From: Nigrospora sphaerica
Lineage: Eukaryota; Ascomycota; Sordariomycetes; Amphisphaeriales; Apiosporaceae
Direction of reading: 5' to 3'
DNA: 64,000 bases
NCBI GenBank assembly: GCA_018287875.1
Contig: JAGVVL010000018.1
Coordinates: 3,340,501-3,404,500 of the forward strand
The notes below the pieces were generated by a model that was not told the DNA's origin, searched no databases, and worked only from the letters and a program-made list of their open reading frames with translations. Positions 22,451 through 32,328 of the stretch are shown one piece after another; positions within the stretch are counted from its first letter, which is position 1; every line of letters begins with the position of its first letter. The translations under genes and the position numbers were made by a program.

Positions 22451-24062
22451 GGATACGTTGTGAAGCTGTAAGGCCGCCCCGTCCCGTAGATGATGGTGCG
22501 AAATGGGGACCTTATCCGGTCACGGGGGAGCGACCGGCAGCGTGTGGTAAATAAGACCAAAATGGCATCCCGTGGTAAGTCTCGATATTGCTCGTAGAAT
22601 GCGATTGCCCTTGGCCGACCGGCTGGTCTGGGCCACGAAAAGATGCAGGTCCAGCTGGGCCGAAATGGCTGCGCCGGAATCCCGATTGTCCTTGGCCAAT
22701 CCGATCCCAACTGTAAGAGGATGTCTATCGAGATCGAGAATTGAGCGCCAAATCAATGACCTGTGATCAGCGACCCCACAAAACGTACTTCCAGGGTCAG
22801 TCAGACGCTCGTTGATCGCGTTGTGCAATGCGCAATGCGGCTGCATGCAGCCTGATTCCCAATTATTTTCGGGACCAGGCAATTCTGCAACTAGACATGT
22901 CTTCTCCGGATGTCGGCTCGTGTTCATTTCTCCTCCTTCCGCTTCGTGTATGCTGGGGTAGGCAGATGGGCAACCCACGCGGCCGAGCATCCAGCTGCCT
23001 GTCTACCGAAGGTACTTACCTCTCCGCCCCGCCCGGCCGGAGCAAATCCCTTGATCCAGCCGGAGCAAATCCCGAGAATATGGCGCCACATATCCCGACC
23101 GTACCAAGAGGTGCCATGCCTATGTGATGGTGATCGCCACCTACTTAATCGTGACGCGGGCTAGCTGTCTGCTGCCCCCTGCCACCCGGATTCCCTAACC
23201 CCAAACACCCCCCTTCGATCCGGGTCCGGAGATGCATCAAATCAATGCTCCTACATCGTCCTAGGTACCCCTTCATAAAATACCACGGTTCTCACTTCGC
23301 CACAATCCTATGTAGTTAGCTGTGGCCCCGATTTCAGCTGAGCTAATTTATCCTCGTCTGCATCGTTGCCAGGGTTGCGACCGTATCGAATCAAAAGCCC
23401 ATGTTCGACGGAGTGTCGGACGGCTCCGGATCGACGTCTAGCAGGCCGCTAGTCTCCCAGCTTGAACCCCCACCACGTCTTCGGCATTGACTTCGCCTCG
23501 TCCCTAGACAGACGCTGCAACAGAGCCTCATGAGCAACATGTGCGCGACAGAGAACCTGAGCCTTTACTAGCATCCCTCTACATGGGACGACATCTTAGC
23601 TTTACCAGGTCGCAGTCGAACTGGGAAAACATGGTGCAGCACCGTGGCCTGCCCTTCGGGTCGACATATCGGTGAGGTAGTTTTGCGGCGATGGCCTTGG
23701 GTGCCCTTTGTCCACGGAGCCCGTAGATGCAAGCTCACCAAGAGCTGCAGTTTTGGTATCAGACGAGGCCAGGTGCATCGCGAGAATTTTCCGAGGGATT
23801 GAGGTCCCACGCATTCACCCCGCCTGCCAGCGGTAGGACGACCCTGCAAGAATAATATTATCACCTACTTCGCAGTCAGACACGTGCTATCCGCAGGCAT
23901 TTGCTGCCGAGTGAAACAACGTGCATCGTCTCTGGCGTGCATAGATCAGCGAGCTGCAGAGACATGCAGCTGCGCCTCGCGTGGTTCCACCCCCGGCAGC
24001 TCGTCGAAGCGGCCAACTTCGTAACGCGTCGATGGCAACGATGGCTGCAACGAGCCGCGGGA
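22451..24062. other. FRQ upstream region
   Basis: About 1.6 kb separates the FRQ start codon from the stop codon of the Zn2Cys6 gene, both on the minus strand. It should contain the FRQ promoter and long leader. GATC-type elements lie at 22703-22738. A 15-base direct repeat (GCCGGAGCAAATCCC) occurs at 23036-23050 and 23059-23073. No coding sequence is recognised. Confidence 0.5.
22703..22738. promoter_or_regulatory. Candidate White Collar light-response-like elements
   Basis: CCGATCC at 22701-22707 is followed about 20 bases later by ATCGAGATCGAG at 22727-22738, roughly 250-290 bases upstream of the FRQ ATG. White Collar complex sites in frq promoters are imperfect GATC/CGAT repeats. The resemblance is real, but such short words also arise by chance. 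Confidence 0.3.
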
Positions 24063-26571
24063 TCATGTATCCTGATAACCAATGAACTCCTGAAAGACGG
24101 CCATGTCCTCAAAACCGGCGGCGAGGTTCTCCATGTTGGCGGCCCCAGGATTCGTCTGGGCCAGCTCCAGGTCGCCCATGAAAGTGGCGCGGATGTCGCC
24201 GGCGATGTCGTCAAAGCCGCGCTGGCGTAAGTGGCCCAGGGCCTCGCGGGCGTCGCTGCTCGAGAGCTTGTCGTCACGCATCAGCATGGTCAGCAGACCG
24301 CGGCCGATGGCCTCAGACACGCGGAAGGGGCGCCGCAGCGCCTCGAGCCCGTAGAAGCACGCCAGGAAGTAGACGCGCCATTGCGGCGTCGTCACGTCCT
24401 GGATCATGGCATTGGCGACGTAAACAAGCGCCGGCTGCCAGAGCATCGTGCATGTCGACGACTCATAATGAAGGCGGAACTGCACCACCAGGTGCTTGAG
24501 CTGGTTGACCGACGCCTGGTATGGCCCCCGCGCGGTGCTTCCCGGCGCCGAAAAGGTACGCAGCCGCATCGACTCCTCTTCCCTTTTTATAAACGGCCGG
24601 AAAATGTCGAGGACGGCGGCATGGAGCCACATGCTGTTCGCTTCTTGTCAGCAGCCGTCCGGCCATTATCAACGAGGTCTGCTAGTTACGCACACGGTCG
24701 GTGAAGGACGCAGGTTTGCTACTTACTGGAAGATAATCACGTGGTGCGGCTGTTCGGTGCCCCGATTCAACGAGGGCGAGAGGTTTTCAACCCAGGCCAT
24801 GATCTCACGGTATTTCATCTCGGCCTCCAGGAGATCCAACCATCGGCCGGTACGGTTCCGCACGTCGCGATGGGCTAACGATACGCTGTGAACAATACGC
24901 CAGAATTGGCACGCAGTGGGGAAGGTGACGCCCATGTAGAGAGGCATGGGATGGAGCACATCATCTCTTGCTCTGTCGACGACAGGCGTGACATTCAGAC
25001 TTGAGTTATGAACGGCGCCCCATTTGGGAATGCTGAGAGATGGGGGGGAGTCCGGACACTTTACACCTGGCTGGGAGTAGAACAGGGAGATGAACCTGGA
25101 AGAGTCAGCCGCAGCACGCCTTCTGGCCGCTTTCAAGCCACACTAGACAAAGATTCTCACATGGCGTAGTTGAAAACCCCCCAAGCAGTGAAAGCCACTT
25201 GGCGCTTTTGGTAGGGCAGAAGCTCATCAATCCAGTCATAGGTGGTCGTCTGATCGACACCAAAGAGCCCCAGCCGTTCCCCCATCTGGACGGCGGCCTC
25301 GAGGAACCTCAGCACGTTGTGGTCCTTCCCGTGTCCCATATAAGCAATACTCAGAAGCTGAGCTCCGATCATATTGAGTGGCGAGTCATGATCTTTCTCT
25401 TCAGCCCACAGATGCTCGGCCTCAGTGCAAAACTCGTGGGCACGCTTATTGGCCTCTACGTCGACGGCTGTGTACATTTGCTAGGCGGAGGATCAGCTGG
25501 GGACGTGGCGGACTACGGTAGCTCGGGCATTTACTCACGCTACCCCAGTACAGGAGGGAATTCACTACGAGGGGGGAGCATGAAGTTGTCTGGTGATTTA
25601 CCAAGTCCGAGACAAATGCGCCCGGGTCAAAGGTGCCCAGCAGCGGGTGGTCAATCTCCAGGTAGAAGGAGATTATCCTGGCGGCAAACTCGTTCGAAAT
25701 GGGCACCTTGGTCCAGAAAGAAATGTCTAGCGACCTCAGACGTTCATCGCACAACGACACTTTCGTCTTGTGAGGATGTACCACGGCAAGGGGGGCCCGA
25801 AAGGGGAGGATAGCCGAATCGATGCCGAGACGGTCCGCTTCGACCACATCGCCCCCCGACCCAACGGGCTCACAGTCGTTATGTACCTCTCCGTTCCCGT
25901 AAGGGTCGGGCATTTGGCTTGAGGGTGTCAGTTCTGCGCCGTAGCGGGAGACTGATTGGTGATAGACTGGGATTGTACGTACGCCTCATCTTCTCGGCGG
26001 GCGGCGTTGACGGGCCGCAACAAATTGCTTTCCTCCAAGTCGCGAGTCGCAAGGGGGCGCAAGACGGGATACAGGACTGGATTCTGTGCCATCAGGCAAG
26101 ATTCAAAGACGGATTGTACCCCCGGTGGGCGTCCCTCCTCATCGTCGCCCTTAAGGTAGCTCAGGGCGACGGCGGGATGGTCGCCGTCGCGTATATATCT
26201 CAGCAGATTGATGGCCTCATGCTCGGTGGCCGTCCTCAACAAGTCGAGTGTCTCAACGGCATCGGAGTTGGGCCCACGCTGGTCGTTGTATGTGCAATTT
26301 CTCAAGTTGCGCTGGCGGCAGTAGCTACAGGTCGGGCGGCGTCCATCACACTGAGAGGTCAGCGTCACCGTCTAGAGGGCAGGAGATGTGGGAGAGTAAC
26401 ACGTGTCTTCTTTAATCGGCACATATCGCAGGCGACTTGAACCCCCACACGCTTCCTTTTCCGTGAATTAGAGAGGGATGTCGGTTCCGAGGACGAGTTG
26501 CCGCTTTCGGGCGGCGTTGTGTTCGGGTTGGCCGGTCGGATCGGGACATATCGGCTCGGTCCGGACTGCAT
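24063..26571 (-). CDS. Zn2Cys6 transcription factor with fungal-specific TF (MHR) domain
   Basis: Six exons, complement(join(24063..24633, 24727..25095, 25161..25480, 25539..25917, 25983..26350, 26401..26571)), give 725 residues with every phase consistent. A Ser/Pro-rich lead and basic RKRKR are followed by the zinc cluster: Cys 48, 51, 58, 65, 68 and 76 (CDMCRLKKTRCDG split by intron 1). Residues 180-650 match the fungal_trans middle homology region: an LxIDHPLLG-type block in exon 3, LLYWGS joined to QMYTAVD across intron 3, IAYMGHGKDHN, GLFGV, VAFTAWGVFNYAM joined to FISLFY, and MWLHAAVLDIFRPF opening exon 6. It should act in the nucleus as a pathway regulator, but no adjacent pathway cluster is evident and the target is unknown. 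Domain style is near the Nit-4 type. Intron 4 (25161/25095) and intron 5 have the strongest signals. Intron 2 uses GTACGT with a CAAG acceptor and is the least certain. Confidence 0.85.
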
Positions 26572-27759
26572 GGTGGCTCGTTGGGCGCGGTCGGCAGCTG
26601 GATGAGAACAATACGACGGTCAGAAAGATGCAAGGAGGACGAAAGATAGCCCGCGCATCGCATCACGATCCAACGCCCCTTTGCCGCATTTACCGAGTGG
26701 GAGAATGGGAGACCCAGCTTTGCCTGCCGGAACTGATTGGTGAATTACCCCCTGCCAATCGTGTGTGAGCGATGTCATAATGTACCGAGTCAAAGGTTGC
26801 TTCTCATTTGTTGCTGGCCTCGGAGCAGAACGTAAGCTGGTCGGCCAATCATAATGCCCCGGTGCCTGCACCACCTTTTTTCTATGTGACGTCCATGATA
26901 AGGAACCTAGGTAAAGCGGTGCGACTCAACTGTTTCCCGGCCCTCTCAGTCCTTTGTGCTGACCAAATGTTCCCTCGGGGCCGGTATCGCTTTTCCATTC
27001 GAAGAATTCCTACAGTTTCGCCGTTTACCGGAGTTTCAATCTTGGATGAGGGCCTGTCGGGAGCAGAACCCGTTTGCAATGCGGCTGATTATCAAGTGTA
27101 GGGCTCAAGATCATGTCAAGCCAGGCCCCGCTTTGGTTGGAGAAGAGAGTGGAAGGCATCCATTGTTGGCTCGTCGGCACCAAGGCTCGCACCTCGCCGT
27201 CCATGATCCGTAAGGAAACGAAAACAGTTCGCCTCAAGATCAGCTCTAGGCTTACCAATACGAGTTGTGTACCTGCGAGCAGTCCGTGGATGTCCGGCGG
27301 TATGCGACATGTATTCACAGAAAGAGTACAGCCGGACGACGTCATCCCGTCTCCGGACCCGGGTTGCCGGCGTCTACGCACAAAAGGGATCACTACGACC
27401 ACGACGGCTTAGGCTTCGTTCAGGGCCCAGAGCCCAATATATGGGGACCAGCAGCCAATTCAGGCGCATTTTCCGACACAAGCCTGACCGGCGCGTCTCA
27501 TCATCGCCCTTAACGTGCCCTCCTCGCTTCAGCTAAAGCACCATTGTGCATTTCTCTAACCCCGGATATTTGAATTTGCAGGCCCTGACCACCGATCACT
27601 AGTCCACATTACCCCCCCCAAACAGGAATCGGCAAGCTATTTCGTGCGGGGAAATTTCATCGATGGTAACAATGCTTCGTGGTTGTCACCGCTTACCTTC
27701 CATGCTAGCCAGGAGACGAAGTCGGAAGTTGCGTATAAAGGGGTCGCTACCGTCCGCCG
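26572..27759. other. Upstream region of the zinc-cluster gene
   Basis: It contains the Zn2Cys6 promoter and about 0.9 kb more. A minus frame at 27025-27402 has a partly protein-like stretch but no family I recognise. It may be a remnant. Confidence 0.4.
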
Positions 27760-28990
27760 CGCTCGGCCGCACGATTTTCCGGCAACACGGCGGTCCTCGG
27801 TCCCTTCGCGCGGATCCTGCTGCTCCTCCCGCTCCTTTCGGGCGTCGGCCTCGCCGCCGCACACTATCCGACCGACCGGCAGTGCGCCGTGGATCGCTAC
27901 GTGCGCAAGCATCGCGTGTTCGTGGCCATTGACATCAGTAACGAGCTCAACAACCAGCTGTCGCCGGTTCGCCTCCTGACGTACGCCAACAAGCTGGACC
28001 ACGCGGGCCTCGCTGTCGTCACGTCTCCGTAGAAGAACGACTCGCTCGATACAGCCGCCGCCCACGCCGTGCTCGATGGCTACGCTGACATCACGGCCCG
28101 CCTCAATGCCAACGTGCCCGCGGCCGCACCAAACCCAGACGCCGCGAACCTGCACGCCCTAGTCCGCGAGGGCCCTCGTCGACGCCGCCGACGCTGCCTT
28201 GGCGGCTGACCCCTTGTGGTGATGCTCTGGGCGGCGCCAACGTGCTAGCCGAGGCGCTGCACCACATCTCGGGCACGCACAACACCGACGCCGTCGCCGC
28301 CTTCGTGCGCAAGTTGCACGTCTACTCCATCTCGGACGAGGACGACACCGGCGCGTGGCTGGCCAAAAGTACCCGGGCCTGTTCTACATTGTGGCCCTGC
28401 ACGGGTTCAACGAGTACACACAGGCGTCGTGGAACGGCATCCGGGCGAGGCGTTCCGGCATTTCGACGCCAGCGGCTCCGACACTTCACTCGTGACCAAT
28501 GACTGGCCGGAACGCCACGTCCGCATCGACCCCCTCGGCGCCCAATACCCAACTTCACCTTCGTCATGAGAAGGCGACACTCCATCCTTCTTCCCCTCAT
28601 CAACAACGATCTCTGAGACCTCGACCACCCCGAATGGGGCAGCCGGGGCGGCCACTTCCTGTTCGTTGACCAGTTCGGTTGCTGCTGCTGATGCTGCCAA
28701 GAACAAACCACACCCTCCGTTGTCGTCCTCAACGGTACCTGCGGCCCCGACGTCTTCGAGCTGTCGTACCAGGTCGGCGAGTCGCTTGTCCTGAACGCGG
28801 TCCAGGAGTTGAAATCCGGCGGCGATGCCCTGTTCTTTGACTGGTTCCACTACCGCGAGGTGACGAAGCGTATACAGGAGGGCGAGACCACCAAAGTGGG
28901 CGTGGACATCGCCGTCGAAAAGCTTAAAGGGGCAGGCGGCCTAATCTTGTTACAACCTCGCACGAACGAAGTAAGTGCATCATCTCAGCT
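27760..28990 (+). pseudogene. Sde182/DUF1593 nucleoside-hydrolase-like gene, decayed
   Basis: Reading across frames on the plus strand gives a collinear match to the DUF1593 family: a signal-peptide-like hydrophobic run at about 27815-27875, VFVAIDISNE and VRLLTYANKLDHAG, HAVLDGYADIT, GGANVLAEALHHISGTHN, FVRKLHVYSISDEDD, YIVALHGFNEYTQASWNGI, SDTSLVTNDW, GDTPSFF-like, DHPEWGSRGGHF, then directly LNGTCGPDVFELSY and DALFFDWFHYREV. An in-frame TAG lies near 28030, several frameshifts are needed (near 28200, 28365, 28440, 28570), and the segment normally between the GGHF block and the NGTCG block is mostly missing. No ATG opens the signal peptide; an ACG stands in a plausible place. Intact relatives are secreted proteins thought to act on polysaccharide or nucleoside substrates. 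This copy is dead. Confidence 0.75.
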
Positions 28991-30099
28991 GCTGCCGCCC
29001 ATAGATATACTCTGACCAGAACAGACCATGCACATTATTCCGTCTATCATGTATGATAGGAATATGAGCTTGACGAGTACCGTCGCATCGTCCTCACTCG
29101 TGACTGATGAGGAGGAATTTCGATTTCCTAGGGAGCTATAAAGCGATCATACGAACGCATATAATACTGCGTATAGTAGGAGCCGTATTGATGGTTGAGA
29201 ATCCTTCGGTCCCCTTGCAAGTAAAGCCAACCGAAGTGGATTGCCACGGATGAAGAGGTTCTTCGTCATTTGCTTTCTTCTCAAAGCAGCGGTATTATCA
29301 ATTCCCCGTGAAATTGTTGATCGACTACGGGCCAGAGCAAAGCGTCCATTGGTTTCCCTTGTATTCAACTACCAGGCCCCAATATGTTACGACTTCATAT
29401 CAGGAATACTGTCTGTTATTTCGTCAACTCGTCGTGCTCACAATAGCGTGTATCCTCTGTTCGTCTTGTGCAGAGCGCTAACAAAGGCTCCAAGTGACCC
29501 TTGGACTCTTTCCGTAATTCCAACTCACTCTTCATACTCGAATCCGGCTTGCTCAAGGCGGTGAGACTGTATGCCGTGACGATAACACGCCATTTTCGGA
29601 AGCACTTTTCGTAAGCGAAACTTCTGGGGTCTGTAAACTATGAAGCTAAACCACCGACCCAGGGGCGGTTCCGCAGGAAAGCGTCGGGGTTGTTCCACGG
29701 GTCCAATGGAAGTAAATGTTGTCCCGTGTGAATATAATGCTCCTGGTGGCTAGGAGCCTTTCCTAAAGGATCCATACTCGTTTATATGACGGCATGACCT
29801 CTAGATCATCTACCCACCGCTAGGTTTCTTGGAGTTCCTCATCTTCGGGGCAAGTCGAGATGTTTCGAGAGTCGCTGCCACGCATAATGTAAGGTAAGAT
29901 CAGCCTTACATCCCTTTTTCTAAAAAGGCGTTCCCCGCTATGCGTAGCAGAAGCCGCCATGATGTGGTAAAGGCCATTTTCGTATATCTAGTGCATGGTG
30001 GCGCTTTCTCAGAGCCAGTCATGGGTGGAATCTTAGATGATACACTATACTAATCATTAGATGCGACGTCGGTTCTTAAGGGAGTGTGCGCAAGAAGGA
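28991..30099. other. Non-coding, AT-richer stretch
   Basis: Short frames only, and no recognisable gene. Base composition is more AT-rich than the flanking coding regions. It lies between two pseudogenes. Confidence 0.5.
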
Positions 30100-31087
30100 T
30101 CAGCAATGCGTTAACCTAGATATAGTGGCTTTAAACTTTAAGGCAATAAATGCAGCATCTCGAAATAACCGGGGTACCTTGGCCGCGGGTATTCCTTTGT
30201 TACTGCATTCCTCGTAGCTTTCCGTCGACAATCTCAGATGCAGTTTACCCCCCCAGCAATAGCTAAGGGTGGCATATGGGCCTTTGACAATTTTACTGTC
30301 TCGTGTTTCCACGACACGAAGTACGGCGATGCCTCCATCTGCAGCGGATAGAATCTGCAGCGGATAGAATCTGCAGCGGATAGAATCTGCAGCGGATAGA
30401 ATCTGCAGCGGATAGAATCTGCAGCAGTCGCCGAGGATACCGAGACGTATCCGACAACCGAGCACAGCTCTCGTGGCTTTCTCGGCAGTTACGTATCTGC
30501 GTCGCCATGTATTGCATTGAGCGGTCTGAGCCAATGTTGCTTTCAACCTCATTGAGCTGGTACATGCAACTGGGCAAATGCTTAACGGCCGATTTGTAAG
30601 TGTGTGACGAGCCTACAAAAAGCCATCCCCGTGATGAGCGTTTCCAGTCCCGCCGGTAAAATATGCATGCAGAACTTTGTGGGTCGTCAAATATATACAC
30701 CAGGATATAGGCAGTTTCCTTTACCTAGATGCGCGAATACAGTTTTGGATATCGCTGAAGGATGTCTTCCACCGTCAGGGTGCCGTTTCGTCGTCGAATA
30801 CGAGAGAACAGCCTTGTACACCACCTGCAGCCCTCTAACACCCCATCAGCAAGATCGGCTGGCTTTCTGTGCAGAATTACAGGGCCTTCAGAAACGGGAG
30901 TCGCTGATGCTTGGTTTTCATCGCGTACAGATGCCGCCAGCTCGGGGTAGAAGTATGTCAGACACCTCTGACATGCCGGACTGTCCCAGAAGTCGGTCTT
31001 GCGCTCCTCGTCGGTCACAAGCTTTAGTTCGTCAGGAATGCCGCCGTCCATGTCGTCGAATCCGGCGAAATTCTCGGGCCGATCCAC
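30100..31087 (-). pseudogene. HET-domain (heterokaryon incompatibility) gene, truncated and frame-disrupted
   Basis: The minus strand shows the usual HET layout: an N-terminal part (31087-30725) with paired cysteines (CQRC, GCRWC), a stop just before a GTAAAG donor near 30723, a second part from 30700 ending in IRNCRESHESC, then after a 16-bp minisatellite the HET-domain start VVETRDSK..PYATLSYCWGG and RLFRDAAFIAL. The domain stops at about 30100 before the usual LWIDxxC block. The minisatellite puts the two halves in different frames at its present copy number. The apparent first codon is GTG; the first in-frame Met is 12 codons later. Intact HET proteins trigger cell death when unlike strains fuse. 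This copy is probably inactive. Confidence 0.7.
30341..30420. repeat. 16-bp minisatellite, five copies, inside the HET gene
   Basis: Five perfect head-to-tail copies of GCAGCGGATAGAATCT occupy this span, followed by a partial copy (GCAGCAG). Because 16 is not a multiple of three, each copy shifts the minus-strand frame and three copies make a 16-residue repeat (QILSAADSIRCRFYPL). Confidence 0.95.
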
Positions 31088-31700
31088 AGTACAACATGTA
31101 GTGTGCTCGCGATGTTGGCAGGGGCGACGACTTGTGCTACTGTCGTTGATGGGAATATGAGATGGAGAGGAGTGAGCTCTGTTCTCATCTATGGGAATTC
31201 AGAAAGAGGGGCTGCGAACTACTACTGCCTGGGCAGCCCCTGCACATGCAGTACCCAAGGGAGGGAACAGTGGGTGCTTATGAACCTGTTAAGATGTAGC
31301 TTATCACGGCTGAACAGCACCGTCCCTGTGCCGAGTAGCCTGGCGACCATCAGTTGGACTCTGGCTACTATACTTCAAGAGACTGCATTCTCAGGCTTGG
31401 GAAGACACACCGCGGGATCGGACCGCAGTCGAAGCCCCGCGCAATGGGCTTAGTTGCTGCTGGGTAGGCGTGTACGATGGGGATAGGTTGAGGGCGGGAC
31501 CCTCAGCTGTAAGAATGAGGTCCCGCGCTGACGTAACGACGGGACCTCCAGAATTCTCTAGCTACATGACCTCTGTGTAGCGACCCCTACAGCGGCGCGG
31601 GGAGCCAAAGTCAATCCGAAGGCCCGGAATCGGACAATCATTACCACACAAACAACAAACCTGTACACACCCACAGCCACGCACTTCCAAACCTCTCGCG
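31088..31700. other. Divergent spacer before the phosphatase
   Basis: This lies between the HET remnant and the phosphatase start. Its right half should hold the phosphatase promoter. No gene is seen. Confidence 0.5.
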
Positions 31701-32328
31701 ATGCCGGAAAAGGTTTCGGTCCTCTTCGTCTGCCTGGGCAACATCTGCCGCTCGACCATGGCCGAGGGCGTGTTCCGGTCGATGCTCAAGGACGCGGCGT
31801 ACGAGGGCCTGGTGGACAAGGTCGACTCGTGTGGGACAGGTACGTTTGCTCTTTTCATGCCACCCACTACCACACCACGTCCCGACTCTTTATCCGTCTC
31901 TGCACGCCCAAGATGGAAAGCGATTTCGCGTGCCCCCGGCTAACCCCGCCCTCTTGCCCTCCCGACCAGGCGCGTACCACGAGGGCGACGACCCGGACGA
32001 CCGGACCATGTCAACGTTGGCCAAGCACGGGATTAACGACTACGCACACGCGGCGCGCAAGGTGCGGGCGTCCGACTTCGACGAATTCGACTACATGTTC
32101 GCGATGGACCGGTCGAATCTGTCGGACCTGCAGCGGCAGGCCAAGAAGAACTGCCGCGCCAAGATCATGCTCTTCGGCGAGTACGCCGGCACCGGGAAGG
32201 CCGAGATCGTCCAGGACCCCTATTACGGCGGCCGCGAGGGCTTCGAGACCGCCTACCAGCAGTGCCGCCGCTTCGCCGAGAACTTCTTCCGCGAGCGCGC
32301 CGCCGCCGCCAAGAGCGGCAACGAATAG
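31701..32328 (+). CDS. Low-molecular-weight protein tyrosine phosphatase
   Basis: Two exons, join(31701..31839, 31970..32328), give 165 residues, the usual size for the family. The intron has a GTACGT donor and CCAG acceptor. The active-site loop CLGNICRS is at residues 11-18 with nucleophile Cys11 and Arg17 (C-x5-R), followed by the conserved STMAEGVF. The general-acid Asp129 sits in the DPYYGG motif, a plant/fungal/bacterial-style signature, and the C-terminal helix is charged. It removes phosphate from tyrosine on cytoplasmic proteins (yeast Ltp1 is the relative). The ATG has a purine-containing context (GCGATG). All catalytic residues are present, so it should be functional. Confidence 0.93.

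Noticed and set aside
30341..30420. Short direct repeats considered as a CRISPR array
   Set aside because: The 16-bp copies are head-to-tail with no spacers and the genome is fungal.
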